DNA of 64,000 bases, from positions 124,001 to 188,000 of the forward strand of contig DATAUG010000036.1 of NCBI GenBank assembly GCA_036268355.1, given 5' to 3'. The stretch comes from DASQPJ01 sp036268355 (GTDB lineage: Bacteria > Actinomycetota > Actinomycetes > Sporichthyales > Sporichthyaceae). Position 1 is the stretch's first letter. Every line of letters starts with the position of its first letter. The notes under the pieces were generated by a model. The model had not been told where the DNA came from, made no database searches, and worked only from the letters and a program-made list of their open reading frames with translations. Made by a program: the position numbers and the translations under genes. Positions 17,907 through 26,812 of the stretch are shown piece after piece.

Positions 17907-18863
17907 CTACTTCTTCTTCGCGGCCACGCCGGTGAAGCGGGCGACCAGGCGGGCCCCGATGGACAGCGCGAGCACGATCAGGATCAGGGTGAGCGCGGCT
18001 CCCCACACGCGGTCCGCGGAGGCCGGGAGCGTGTAGTTGGTGGCCTCGTTGACGATCATCGTCGGCAGCGAGCCCTGGAAACCGCTGAACAGGTCGGTGT
18101 TCGTGGCCTTCGAGTAACCGACCAGGATCAGCAGGGGCGCGGTCTCCCCGATCACGCGGGCGATACCGAGCATGATCCCGGTGATGATGCCCGGCAGGGC
18201 GGTGGGGATCACGATCCGGACGATCGTCTTCCACTGCGGTACCCCGAGCGCCAACGATGCCTCGCGCAGTTCGTTGGGCACCAGCTTGAGCATCTCCTCG
18301 GTGGTCCGCACGACCACCGGGATCATCAGCAGCACCAGCGCCAACGACACCGCGAAGCCCTGCCGCTGCATACCGAGCGTGGTGATGAACAGCGCGTAGA
18401 TGAACAGTGCGGCCACGATCGACGGGATACCGGTGAGCACGTCGACCATGAACGCCACCGAGTTGGCCAGCCGACCCTTGCCCTTGCCGTACTCCACCAG
18501 GTAGATGGCGGTCAGCAGTGCCAGCGGAACCGCGATCAGCGAGCAAACCACCACCTGGAGCACCGAACCGACGATCGCGTGGTAAGCGCCGCCGCCGGAC
18601 TTCCGATAGGTCATGCCGTTCTGCGAGTGGGTCCACCAGGTCGCGTTGCCGATCGTGTGCGCGCCGCGCGAGATCACGGTCCAGAGCACCCATACCAACG
18701 GGATCAGCGCGACCACGAAGGCCGCGCTGACCCCGATCGTCGCCGCCTGGTCGCGCATCCGGCGGCCGGTGGACGCCGGCGTCAACAGGCCTTCGGTGGA
18801 CGGCTGCGAACCGTCCACCCGGTCGGCGGCGGGAACTCGCGGCGTGGCCACTTCTTGAGTCAT
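17907..18863 (-). CDS. pstA: Phosphate ABC transporter permease PstA
   Basis: Membrane permease of 318 residues with six main helices and the cytoplasmic EAA loop (ELREASLALGVPQWKTI) that contacts PstB. The ATG at 18863 (MTQEVATPRV) gives the family N-terminus; an open frame runs 159 bases further upstream but has no membrane or family character. A 148-base spacer separates it from pstC, longer than usual in this operon. Confidence 0.93.
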   Translation of the reverse strand: MTQEVATPRVPAADRVDGSQPSTEGLLTPASTGRRMRDQAATIGVSAAFVVALIPLVWVLWTVISRGAHTIGNATWWTHSQNGMTYRKSGGGAYHAIVGSVLQVVVCSLIAVPLALLTAIYLVEYGKGKGRLANSVAFMVDVLTGIPSIVAALFIYALFITTLGMQRQGFAVSLALVLLMIPVVVRTTEEMLKLVPNELREASLALGVPQWKTIVRIVIPTALPGIITGIMLGIARVIGETAPLLILVGYSKATNTDLFSGFQGSLPTMIVNEATNYTLPASADRVWGAALTLILIVLALSIGARLVARFTGVAAKKK

Positions 18864-19011
18864 TCGTCCACCGTCCCGGAACCGCCGGCGACTTCGATCG
18901 AGCAACCACTCAGGGCTCGCAACCAGGGCGGCGCCCCTTCGGGAACCTCGTCGGTCGAGCAACCACCGAACAACCGCAACCGTTGGGGCGGACACCTCTG
19001 CAGCGGGACGC
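18864..19011 (-). other. pstC-pstA spacer with short direct repeats
   Basis: 148 bases between genes that normally abut. It contains two copies of TCGAGCAACCAC (near 18897 and 18957) and related GCAACC strings. No gene or clear hairpin is seen. Confidence 0.4.
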
Positions 19012-19980
19012 TCATCGCACAACCTTTCGGTTCACGATGGTCCGGGCGGCAGCGTTGACCAGGAACGTCAACAGGAAAAGGATCAAGCCCGCTGCGATGA
19101 AGGCACCGGTCTTGGCCGGTGAGTCGAACTCCTGGGCGTTGTTCGCGATCTTCGAGGCGAACGTCTCGCCGCCGGCGAACAACGACGGGTGGAACGGGGC
19201 TCCGGTCGCCGGGGTGGACAGGATCAACGTGATCGCGATCGTCTCGCCCAGCGCCCGGCCCAGCCCGAGCATCGCACCGCTGATCACCCCGGACCGGCCG
19301 AACGGGAGAACGGCCAGCCGGATCATCTCCCAGCGGGTGGCGCCCAGTCCGAGCGCAGCCTCCACCTGCGTGTGCGGGACCTGCGCGAAGACTTCGCGGC
19401 TGATCGCGGTGATGATCGGCAGAATCATGATCGCCAGCACCACGCCGGCGACGAACACGGTCCCTCGGGAGACGCCGGCGGGCGCGAGCAGGGGGAACCA
19501 CTTGAACCAGTGCTGGATGTCGGCCGAAACTCCGTTCAACTTCGGCGACAGGATGTAGATGCCCCAGATGCCGTAGACCACCGACGGCACCGCGGCCAGC
19601 AGGTCGATCAACGCGGCCAGTGGTGGCGCCGTCCGGCGCGGGATCCAGAAGGTCAGGAACAGTGCGATCCCGACAGCGATCGGGACCGCGAGCATCATGG
19701 CAAAGGTCGAGACCAACACGGTCGTCCAGATCATCCCGGCGATACCGAAGTGCAGATCGCCGGGCGTCAGGCTCCAGTCGCGGGAGTACAGGAACGACGA
19801 GTGGTCATGGATCAGCGACGGCGCGGCGGTCTTGATCAGGAACGCGGCGACCGCTGCGACCAGCACGATGACCGCGATGCCGGAGCCCTTCGCCGCGCCG
19901 GAGAAGACGCGGTCGCCCAGGCATCGGACGTCCGCGGCCCCACGGGCACCGGCCGGGGCCGGTGACGTGGGGCCGCTCAT
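19012..19980 (-). CDS. pstC: Phosphate ABC transporter permease PstC
   Basis: Membrane permease of 322 residues, partner of PstA. It has the large periplasmic loop after helix 1 and the EAA loop (TQVEAALGLGATRWEMI). The ATG at 19980 lies 16 bases after the pstS stop; a GTG at 20004 would overlap pstS by eight bases. Neither has a strong Shine-Dalgarno sequence. Confidence 0.93.
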   Translation of the reverse strand: MSGPTSPAPAGARGAADVRCLGDRVFSGAAKGSGIAVIVLVAAVAAFLIKTAAPSLIHDHSSFLYSRDWSLTPGDLHFGIAGMIWTTVLVSTFAMMLAVPIAVGIALFLTFWIPRRTAPPLAALIDLLAAVPSVVYGIWGIYILSPKLNGVSADIQHWFKWFPLLAPAGVSRGTVFVAGVVLAIMILPIITAISREVFAQVPHTQVEAALGLGATRWEMIRLAVLPFGRSGVISGAMLGLGRALGETIAITLILSTPATGAPFHPSLFAGGETFASKIANNAQEFDSPAKTGAFIAAGLILFLLTFLVNAAARTIVNRKVVR

Positions 19981-19996
19981 GTTCTTGGTCGCCAGC

Positions 19997-21178
19997 TCAG
20001 GCACTGGTGATTGCCGCCAGCGCGGTCGAGACCTTGGCGGCCAGGTCCGCAGGCAGAGTGCCGTAGCCGAGGGCCGAGATCGACTGCTGACCGGCCGTCG
20101 ACGACGTGTAGCTCAGGAAGCCCTTCAGCAGAGCGGTCTTGTCCGCCGACATGCCCTTCGAGCACACGATCTCGTAGGTGACCAGCACAATCGGGTAGGC
20201 CCCCGCCGTAGTCGTGGCGTAGTCCAGCTTCATCGACAGGTCGTTGCCGGTCCCGACCTGCGTGGCCGCCGCCAGGGCCTGCCCGGCACTCTGTGCGGAC
20301 AGCGCGACCGGGGTGCCGCGGGTGCTGGTCGTCACGTTCGCGATGGACAGATTGCCGTCCTTGGCGAAGGAGTACTCGAGGTAGCCGATCCCGCCGTCGG
20401 TGGCCTTGACCGCCTGCTGAACGCCGGCCGACTTGGCCTGGCCCTCACCCACGCCGCCGTTGAACTGCTTCGCCGGGGTGCCGGTGTAGGCACCGCCGCC
20501 CGCGGCTGCGAGGTACTTCTCGAAGTTCTGCGTGGTGCCGGAGTCGTCGGAGCGGAAGAAGACCTTGATCTCCTTGTCCGGCAGGGTCACCCCGGAGTTC
20601 AGCGCAGCGATCGCCGGGTCGTTCCACTTGGTGACCTTGCCGGTGAAGATCTTCGCGATCGTCGGGCCGTCCAGGACCAGGCCGCTCGCCACGCCGGAGA
20701 CGTTGTAGGAGACCGCGATCGGGCCGACCGCCATCGGGAGGTTCCAGGCGTCGTTGCCGCCGCAGTGCTGCTTGGCCAACGGCGCCTCGGTGGTCGGGTC
20801 CAATGAGGCGTCGGAACCGGCCCAGTCGACCTGGCCTGCCAGGAACTGCTTGATCCCGGCGCCGGAGCCGGTGCCGTTGTAGTTGATCGTGGAGCCCTTG
20901 CACTGTGCCTGGTAGTCCGAGACCCACTGGCTGATCGCGTTCGCCTGCGCGGTCGAACCCTCGCCGTTCAGGGTGCCGGTGCCGCAGGTGATGCCCGCGG
21001 TGGTGGCACCGCCCTGGGTGCTCGAACCGGAGGACGACGAGGGGGCCGAGGACGAAGCGGGGGCAGAGGTGGACGCCGGCGCGGCGGTGGTACTGCTGTT
21101 GTTGTTCGTGTTGCATGCGGCCAGGGAAAGACCGGCGGCTAGGAGGACTGGCAGGCGTCCGTGGCGGCGAAACTTCAC
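19997..21178 (-). CDS. pstS: Phosphate-binding lipoprotein PstS
   Basis: Extracytoplasmic phosphate receptor of 393 residues. The lipobox LAAC places the lipid-bearing Cys at residue 22, followed by a Ser/Ala/Thr-rich tether to about residue 60. The binding domain shows GEGSTAQANA, GSGAGIKQF and FRSDDSGTTQNF, which contribute phosphate ligands in PstS proteins. First gene of the pst operon, with a PHO box 54-97 bases upstream of the start. Confidence 0.96.
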   Translation of the reverse strand: MKFRRHGRLPVLLAAGLSLAACNTNNNSSTTAAPASTSAPASSSAPSSSSGSSTQGGATTAGITCGTGTLNGEGSTAQANAISQWVSDYQAQCKGSTINYNGTGSGAGIKQFLAGQVDWAGSDASLDPTTEAPLAKQHCGGNDAWNLPMAVGPIAVSYNVSGVASGLVLDGPTIAKIFTGKVTKWNDPAIAALNSGVTLPDKEIKVFFRSDDSGTTQNFEKYLAAAGGGAYTGTPAKQFNGGVGEGQAKSAGVQQAVKATDGGIGYLEYSFAKDGNLSIANVTTSTRGTPVALSAQSAGQALAAATQVGTGNDLSMKLDYATTTAGAYPIVLVTYEIVCSKGMSADKTALLKGFLSYTSSTAGQQSISALGYGTLPADLAAKVSTALAAITSA

Positions 21179-21231
21179 TGGGGGGTCCCTTTCCGGGCAT
21201 GCGGGGTCGCGTCTTGGCGGACGCTAAGCCG

Positions 21232-21275
21232 AACAGGTGAATCCCTCCATGGCCAAAGGTGAACGGCGGGTGAAC
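21232..21275 (-). promoter_or_regulatory. PHO box upstream of pstS
   Basis: On the minus strand three 11-base units follow in register: GTTCACCCGCC (21265-21275), GTTCACCTTTG (21254-21264), one unmatched unit, then ATTCACCTGTT (21232-21242). GTTCACC repeats of 11 bases are the known binding units of actinobacterial PhoP/RegX3. The matching two-component gene pair is not identified in this window. Confidence 0.85.
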
Positions 21276-21341
21276 CACACCTGCACTTGCCGCGTCGGTC
21301 GGGCGTCAGTTCGGTTGCATGGCGATGAACTCGCGCGGGGA

Positions 21342-22274
21342 TCAGGGATGATGCCGCTCGATTGCGGCCAAATTCCGGTCCGCCAGATGGAAAATCACGA
21401 ACTCGCCGGGCTGCAACGGCTTCTGGGGCAGCGATCCGCGGCCTGCCTGCGCCAGGGCCCGGAACAGGCGGGGCAGTATCGGGCGGTGGCTGCAGATCAC
21501 CGTCGGCGCCGCGTCGGCCGCGGTCGTCACCGTCTGCGTCGCCGCCGCGAATTGGTTGTCGCTCACGCCTTCGGCGAGCCCGGACACCACTTCGACGGCC
21601 AGTCCGATCGACTCGGCCAGCGGCCGGACCGTGTCCAGGCAGCGGCGCGCCGGCGAGCAGAGCACCCGGGTCGGCCCGAACGCGCGCAGCACCGGGACGA
21701 GATCGACCGCCTGCCGGCTGCCGTTGGCGTGCAGCGGCCGTTCGCAGTCGTCGCCCTTCCACTCCTTGCGCGGCACCGCCTGGGCGTGTCGCAGCACGAC
21801 GAGCGCCCGGGTGTCCACCGGGCCGGCCAGGAACGTTGCCAGCAGGTCGGCGTCGCCGGCCCGGGTCAGCCACTGCGCGGCCACCTCCGGGGCCGCCCAC
21901 ACGACCGCGTCGACCTCCGCGTTGGGCCGGAAGCTCCCGCCGTGGGCGTGCGCCGCCCAGTAGTGGACGGTCTTCGGCACCCCGTCGACCAGGTAGTGAT
22001 CGGTGGGCAACGGCCTGCCGAGCACGGCCGACTGCCCGGTCTCCTCCTCGATCTCGCGCACCGCGGCGGCAGCGAGGTGCTCGCCGGGCATGCGCTTGCC
22101 CTTCGGCAGCGACCAGTCGCCGTAGCGGGGCCGGCGGACGAGCGCGACCTGGATGCGGCTGCGGCTGTCGCGGCGCCAGAGCAGGCCGCCCGCGGCCTCG
22201 ATCGCCTCGAGGGGCTGCGCCGGCCGGCCCGTCAGATCCACTTCCGGCCGCCCGCGACCGAGCGGGTACGCCAC
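21342..22274 (-). CDS. mutT1: MutT1-like protein: NUDIX hydrolase fused to histidine phosphatase
   Basis: 310 residues. The NUDIX domain has its box at about 59-80 (GKRMPGE, then REIEEETG). The C-terminal histidine-phosphatase domain carries LRHA (R162-H163) and CSHRP. Mycobacterial MutT1 has this same fusion and hydrolyses 8-oxo-dGTP/GTP and diadenosine polyphosphates. Sits 16 bases behind ppk on the same strand, the order known from mycobacteria, so polyphosphate and nucleotide housekeeping are co-transcribed. Start GTG at 22274 is uncertain; a GTG at 22241 is possible. Confidence 0.9.
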   Translation of the reverse strand: MAYPLGRGRPEVDLTGRPAQPLEAIEAAGGLLWRRDSRSRIQVALVRRPRYGDWSLPKGKRMPGEHLAAAAVREIEEETGQSAVLGRPLPTDHYLVDGVPKTVHYWAAHAHGGSFRPNAEVDAVVWAAPEVAAQWLTRAGDADLLATFLAGPVDTRALVVLRHAQAVPRKEWKGDDCERPLHANGSRQAVDLVPVLRAFGPTRVLCSPARRCLDTVRPLAESIGLAVEVVSGLAEGVSDNQFAAATQTVTTAADAAPTVICSHRPILPRLFRALAQAGRGSLPQKPLQPGEFVIFHLADRNLAAIERHHP

Positions 22275-22290
22275 TTGTCGTTCTCGGGCG

Positions 22291-24447
22291 TCATGCAGAT
22301 GCGGCCCGGCGTCGGGCCTTGACGCGGATCAGGTACTCCTGCAGATCGGTCAGCGGGTTGCCGTCGGCGTCCAGGTGCTTGCGGGTCCAGGTGCCGTCCG
22401 GACCGAGGTGCCACGAGCCGATCTCGTCGGAGAACGCCGTTGCCATCAGTTGGGCCAGTTCCACGACGTGGTCCGGACTGCTCAGCCGGACCAGCGACTC
22501 CACCCGGCGGTCCAGGTTGCGGTGCATCATGTCGGCGCTGCCGATCCAGACCTCGGCCCGGCCGCCGCCCGCGAACGCGAAGATCCGCGAGTGCTCCAGG
22601 AAGCGACCCAGCACGCTGCGCACCCGGATCGTCTCCGACAACCCCGGCACCCCGGGCCGCAGCGCGCAGATCCCACGGATCCACACGTCGACCGGGACCC
22701 CGGCCATCGACGCCCGATACAGCGCGTCGATCACGGTCTCGTCGACCAGGGAGTTGGACTTGATCTGGATGCGGGCCCGGCGCCCGGCGAGGTGGTGCGC
22801 GATCTCCGCCTCGATGCGTTCCACGATCCCGATCCGGACCGAGTGCGGGGCGACCAAAAGGCGTCGGTACGAGGTCCCGCGCGCATAACCGCTCAACGCG
22901 TTGAACAGGTTGCCGACGTCCTCGGCGATGACCGGATCGGCGGTCAGCAGGCCCAGGTCCTCGTAGAGGCGGGCGGTGCGCGGGTTGTAGTTGCCCGTGC
23001 CGATGTGGCAGTACCGGCGCAGCTGGTCGCCCTCCTGCCGAACCACCAACGCCAGCTTCGCGTGGGTCTTCAGCCCCACCTGGCCGTAGGCCACGTGACA
23101 GCCGACCTGCTCCAGCTTGCGGGCCCAGGCGATGTTGGCGCGCTCGTCGAACCGAGCCTTCAGTTCGACCAGCGCCACCACCTGCTTGCCCTCCTCGGCG
23201 GCGTCGATGAGTGCGTCGACGATCGGGGAGTCGCCGCTGGTGCGGTACAGCGTCTGCTTGATCGCCAGCACGTCCGGGTCAGCTGCGGCCTGCTCCAGGA
23301 ACGCCTGCACGCTGGTCGAGAACGAGTCGTACGGGTGGTGCAGGAGCACGTCGCGCTCCCGCACCGCGGCGAAGATGTCGGCGGGTTTCGCGCTCTCCAC
23401 CTCGGCCAGGTGCGGATGGGTCGAGGGCACGAAGGGCTGGTACTTCAGCTCCGACCGGTCGATGTCCGCGATCGCGTGAAGCCCCGTCAGATCCAGCGGC
23501 CCGGGCAGCGGGAACACCTCGTTGTCGCCGACCCCGAGCTCGCGCACCAACAGGTCGCGCACCACCGGGTCGATGGTCGCCTCGACCTCCAGCCGGACCG
23601 GCGGACCGAACCGACGCCGCATCAGTTCCCGCTCAATGGCCTTGAGCAGGTTCTCGGCGTCGTCCTCCTCGACCTCGAAGTCGGCGTTGCGGGTGACCCG
23701 GAACGCGTGGTGGGCCTCCACGGTCATGCCGGGGAACAGCTTGGTCAGGTGCGCCGAGATCACGTCCTCCATCGGGACGAACCGTTGCGCGGACAGCGAG
23801 AGGAACCTTGGCAATGACGGCGGCACCTTCACCCGCGCGAAGTTGACTCGCCCGGTCGCCGGGTTGCGCACGATCACCGCAAGGTTCAGCGAAAGCCCGG
23901 AGATGTACGGGAACGGATGCGCCGGGTCCACGGCCAGCGGGGTGAGCACCGGGAAGACGCGGTCGCGGAACATGCCCTGCAGTTCGTCGCGCTCGGCCGG
24001 GGTGAGCTCGTCCCAGCGGAGGATCTCGATGTCGGCCTTGGCCAGTTCGGGCAACAGGTGGTCGCGGAAGCACCGGGCGGCGCGCTGCGCGTAGGCGGCG
24101 GTGCGTCCCCAGATCTGCTCGACGATCTCGCGGGGTTGGTGACCGCTCGCGCTGGTCACGGCCACGCCGGCGGCGATTCGCCGCCGCAGTCCGGCGACGC
24201 GGACCATGTAGAACTCATCGAGGTTGGACGCGAAGATCGCCAGGAACCGGACGCGCTCCAGCAGGGGGGTCTCGCGGTCCTCGGCGAGTTCGAGCACGCG
24301 CAGGTTGAAGTCCAGCCAGCTCGCCTCCCGGTCGAGGAAGCGATCGTTCGGCAGGATCGCAGAGTTCTCGTCGGGGCGGGTCAGCACCTCGGTGGAAGCC
24401 GGTGCGCTCGACTGTTCGACGTCGACCTCCGTGGCACGTTCGAGCAC
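22291..24447 (-). CDS. ppk: Polyphosphate kinase PPK1
   Basis: Reversibly polymerises the gamma-phosphate of ATP into polyphosphate; 718 residues, normal PPK1 length. N-domain NRFLDREASWLDFN-like start (DRFLDREASWLDFN), head domain, then two phospholipase D-like C-domains. The autophosphorylated His is His481 in YCHIGTGNYNP. A second conserved stretch is LYRTSGDSPIVDAL. Neighbours (pst, pit, mutT1) all concern phosphate. Confidence 0.97.
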   Translation of the reverse strand: MLERATEVDVEQSSAPASTEVLTRPDENSAILPNDRFLDREASWLDFNLRVLELAEDRETPLLERVRFLAIFASNLDEFYMVRVAGLRRRIAAGVAVTSASGHQPREIVEQIWGRTAAYAQRAARCFRDHLLPELAKADIEILRWDELTPAERDELQGMFRDRVFPVLTPLAVDPAHPFPYISGLSLNLAVIVRNPATGRVNFARVKVPPSLPRFLSLSAQRFVPMEDVISAHLTKLFPGMTVEAHHAFRVTRNADFEVEEDDAENLLKAIERELMRRRFGPPVRLEVEATIDPVVRDLLVRELGVGDNEVFPLPGPLDLTGLHAIADIDRSELKYQPFVPSTHPHLAEVESAKPADIFAAVRERDVLLHHPYDSFSTSVQAFLEQAAADPDVLAIKQTLYRTSGDSPIVDALIDAAEEGKQVVALVELKARFDERANIAWARKLEQVGCHVAYGQVGLKTHAKLALVVRQEGDQLRRYCHIGTGNYNPRTARLYEDLGLLTADPVIAEDVGNLFNALSGYARGTSYRRLLVAPHSVRIGIVERIEAEIAHHLAGRRARIQIKSNSLVDETVIDALYRASMAGVPVDVWIRGICALRPGVPGLSETIRVRSVLGRFLEHSRIFAFAGGGRAEVWIGSADMMHRNLDRRVESLVRLSSPDHVVELAQLMATAFSDEIGSWHLGPDGTWTRKHLDADGNPLTDLQEYLIRVKARRRAASA

Positions 24448-24609
24448 GACATCACCTCGTCAATCGCCCGTCGCGGATCGCCCGCGGTTCCAGGGGCGCC
24501 ATGATGTCGCAGTTGGGTGAACATCAGATGCCGTTCCGGCGGACGTGACCCCGCCGCCGGGAGCGCAACGCTCGTGGCCGGACCGGAGTTCGGCCGTTCG
24601 AGTGGCGAG

Positions 24610-25257
24610 TCAGCGCGGGGCGCGTTTGGTTGCCGCCAGGATACCCGAGCCGATCGGGAGGAACACGGCCGCGAACTGCTCGCTCTCGACCAGCGCCGCG
24701 GCCAGGTCGCGCAGCGCCAGGGTGCGCGGATCGCGGGCCGCGGGATCGGCGATCGCGCCGCCGCCGAAGGCGTCGCCGAACGCCACGATCCCGCCGGCCC
24801 GGAGCAGCCGAGGGGCCTCCCGCAGGTGCTCGGAGTAGTAGGTCGGGTCGCCGCACACCCACATCAGGTCGTAGCCCGAATCGGTCAGCCGCGGCAGGAC
24901 CTCGCCGGGATGCCCGGCGATCAGCCGGGTGCGGTTCTGCGCGATCCCGGCGGCGCGGAAGGTCTCGCGGGCCGCCCGTTGGTGCTCCGGTTCGGCGTCG
25001 ACGGTGGTCAGCACGCCGTCGGCACGCATCCCGCGCACCATCCACACGCCGGACACGCCGGTCCCGGTGCCCACCTCGACGACCGAGTGCGCGTCCAACA
25101 CCGCGGCGAGGAATCGCAGCGTGGCGCCGGCGGTGGGAGTGGGCACGCTGACCCCGAGCTCGGCGGCCCGGACCCGAGCCGTGCGCAGCGAGTCGTCCTC
25201 CACGATGAAGCCGTCGGTGAAGGCCGAGCGTGTCGCCTCTACGTCGGACACCGTCAT
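24610..25257 (-). CDS. SAM-dependent O-methyltransferase (family 3, CCoAOMT-like)
   Basis: Soluble methyltransferase of 215 residues. SAM site VVEVGTGTGVSGVW, followed by TTVDAEPEH and a GYDLMWVCGD strand. The ATG at 25257 has GGGAGG eight bases upstream, which decides it against two earlier in-frame ATGs. Divergent from sigE, exactly as Rv1220c from sigE in M. tuberculosis. Substrate unknown. Confidence 0.92.
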   Translation of the reverse strand: MTVSDVEATRSAFTDGFIVEDDSLRTARVRAAELGVSVPTPTAGATLRFLAAVLDAHSVVEVGTGTGVSGVWMVRGMRADGVLTTVDAEPEHQRAARETFRAAGIAQNRTRLIAGHPGEVLPRLTDSGYDLMWVCGDPTYYSEHLREAPRLLRAGGIVAFGDAFGGGAIADPAARDPRTLALRDLAAALVESEQFAAVFLPIGSGILAATKRAPR

Positions 25258-25334
25258 GAAGGTCGCCTCCCGGGTCGCCCGCGCCGGAATGTCGGTGCTG
25301 ATTGGCAGCTTAGAGGGTGCTTCTAAAGGCATCG

Positions 25335-25361
25335 GGGAACGTCGCCGCCGCCGCGGACGTT
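25335..25361 (+). promoter_or_regulatory. Candidate ECF-type promoter of sigE
   Basis: GGGAAC followed after 17 bases by CGTT, about 115 bases upstream of the sigE start. GGAAC/CGTT is the promoter type read by ECF sigma factors including SigE, so this could be autoregulation. Short motifs in GC-rich DNA arise by chance. Confidence 0.4.
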
Positions 25362-25476
25362 GGCTGTGCGGGGTTGCGATCACAGCCCTTCCTTCTGTCG
25401 GTCACAGCCCGGCCACAGCGGGGCGCGGAAGGTTGGGCCTCCTCGAGCGCCGCAACGGCGCCGAAGGGAGTGACTC

Positions 25477-26160
25477 GTGAAGTCACCGCAGCAGGTCGGG
25501 TCGGCCGTCCCGCCGGCCGTCGCCGCCCCGGAGTGGGCCCCGCCGACCTGGGAGGAAATCGTCCGAACCCATTCGGCCCGGGTGTATCGCCTGGCCTACC
25601 GGCTCACCGGTGACCAGTACGACGCGGAAGACCTGACCCAGGAGGTCTTCCTGCGGGTGTTCCGTTCGTTGTCCACCTACCAGCCGGGGACCTTCGAGGG
25701 GTGGTTGCACCGCATAACCACCAACCTGTTCCTGGACCAGGTCCGCCGCCGCCGCCGGATCCGGTTCGAGGGCTTGGCCGACGACGCCGACGAACGCATT
25801 GCAGGCACCGAACCGACTCCCGCCCAGGCCTTCGACGACCGCCACCTCGACGCCGACGTACAACGTGCCCTGGACGCGCTGCCGCCGGAGTTCCGGGTTG
25901 CCGTGGTGCTGTGCGACATCGAAGGCCTTACCTACGAGGAGATCGCGGCCACTCTCGACATCAAGCTGGGCACCGTCCGTAGCCGGGTCCACCGCGGCCG
26001 GGCGCGCCTTCGGGCGGCGCTGGACAGCCGTGCCCCGATGTCCCGTGCGGCCGACAGACTCAATCGGCCCCAGGGCGCGAGCAAGCTCGCGTCCCTGCCG
26101 CCGCAACCGTCGGTATCGTCGACGACCGTGGCGACGCCGAGCGAATTGGTGGCGCCGTGA
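25477..26160 (+). CDS. sigE: ECF RNA polymerase sigma factor, SigE type
   Basis: Envelope-stress sigma factor of 227 residues. Region 2 covers about 28-95 (YRLAYRLTGDQYDAEDLTQEVFLRVF). Region 4 covers about 135-190 (LPPEFRVAVVLCDIEGLTYEEIA plus TVRSRVHRGRARL). The C-terminal 35 residues are low-complexity. AAGGGAG stands six bases before the GTG. The next genes encode its zinc anti-sigma factor and TatB, the sigE-rseA-(htrA)-tatB order of mycobacteria. A 77-bp element with a micro-ORF links it to rseA. Confidence 0.93.
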   Translation: MKSPQQVGSAVPPAVAAPEWAPPTWEEIVRTHSARVYRLAYRLTGDQYDAEDLTQEVFLRVFRSLSTYQPGTFEGWLHRITTNLFLDQVRRRRRIRFEGLADDADERIAGTEPTPAQAFDDRHLDADVQRALDALPPEFRVAVVLCDIEGLTYEEIAATLDIKLGTVRSRVHRGRARLRAALDSRAPMSRAADRLNRPQGASKLASLPPQPSVSSTTVATPSELVAP

Positions 26161-26237
26161 GCGAGCGCAGCGAGCGAACCAATGTCACTGGACCCCTGGG
26201 TCACGCCGGAGCCGAGCGTAGCGAGGTGAAGGCGTGA
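26157..26237 (+). CDS. 26-codon bridging micro-ORF in a MIRU-like element, copy A
   Basis: A 26-residue frame begins at a GTG overlapping the sigE stop (GTGA, 26157-26160) and ends at a TGA overlapping the rseA start (GTGA, 26234-26237). Product begins MSERSERTNVTGPLGH. A second copy with the same length and overlaps lies at 41866-41946. The architecture equals that of mycobacterial MIRU elements, which insert at overlapping stop/start sites and keep neighbouring genes coupled. The peptide itself probably has no function. Confidence 0.55.
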   Translation: MSERSERTNVTGPLGHAGAERSEVKA

Positions 26238-26785
26238 CCCACCTTGGTCACCGGTTGTCGGCCTATCTCGACGGTGAGCTCCCGTCGGGCACCGCCGAGA
26301 TGGTCGCGGCGCACCTGACGATCTGCCCGGGCTGTCGTGCGGTCGTGGCGGCGCAGCGACGGACCAAGGGCGATCTGCGTGATCTCGGCGGTCCGTTGCC
26401 GTCGGCGGGACTGCTGAACTCGTTGATGCAGTTGCCCGGGTCGGACGGACCGGGCCATGGCCTTCCGTTCGTTGGGTTCGCCACGGCTTCGGTCGGTCAG
26501 CGCAAGCGCGCCGGGATGCCGTTGTTGGCGGCGGGCGTCGCCGGTGTCGCGGCGCTGACCGTCGCCTCGGCTGTGCTCACCGGCGCGGCTCCGGAGCAGG
26601 TGCACCACACCGCCCGGCCGCCGGTGGCCGGCGGCCGAGTCCGAACCCAGGCGGACATCCAGGGCGTCGGGCATTTCGTGGTGCCCACCGCGCCGCCACC
26701 GGCCGCGGCCCGGCAGCCGGAGGGGCCGGCGCCGATCGCCGTGCCGTTGAGCGCCGCCGTCGAGCTGGTCCGCGGCCCGGGCTGA
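26234..26785 (+). CDS. rseA: Zinc-containing anti-sigma factor (RseA-like)
   Basis: Membrane-anchored anti-sigma factor of 183 residues for the upstream SigE. The N-terminal ZAS domain carries H27-x3-C31-x2-C34 (HLTICPGC). One helix follows (about 94-116), then a Pro/Ala-rich extracytoplasmic tail. The GTG start overlaps the end of the bridging micro-ORF, so its translation should depend on that of sigE. In M. tuberculosis phosphorylation and ClpC1P2 degradation of RseA release SigE. Confidence 0.88.
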   Translation: MTHLGHRLSAYLDGELPSGTAEMVAAHLTICPGCRAVVAAQRRTKGDLRDLGGPLPSAGLLNSLMQLPGSDGPGHGLPFVGFATASVGQRKRAGMPLLAAGVAGVAALTVASAVLTGAAPEQVHHTARPPVAGGRVRTQADIQGVGHFVVPTAPPPAAARQPEGPAPIAVPLSAAVELVRGPG

Positions 26786-26812
26786 CCGGGCCCGCGCTAA
26801 TAGGCTGCGACT

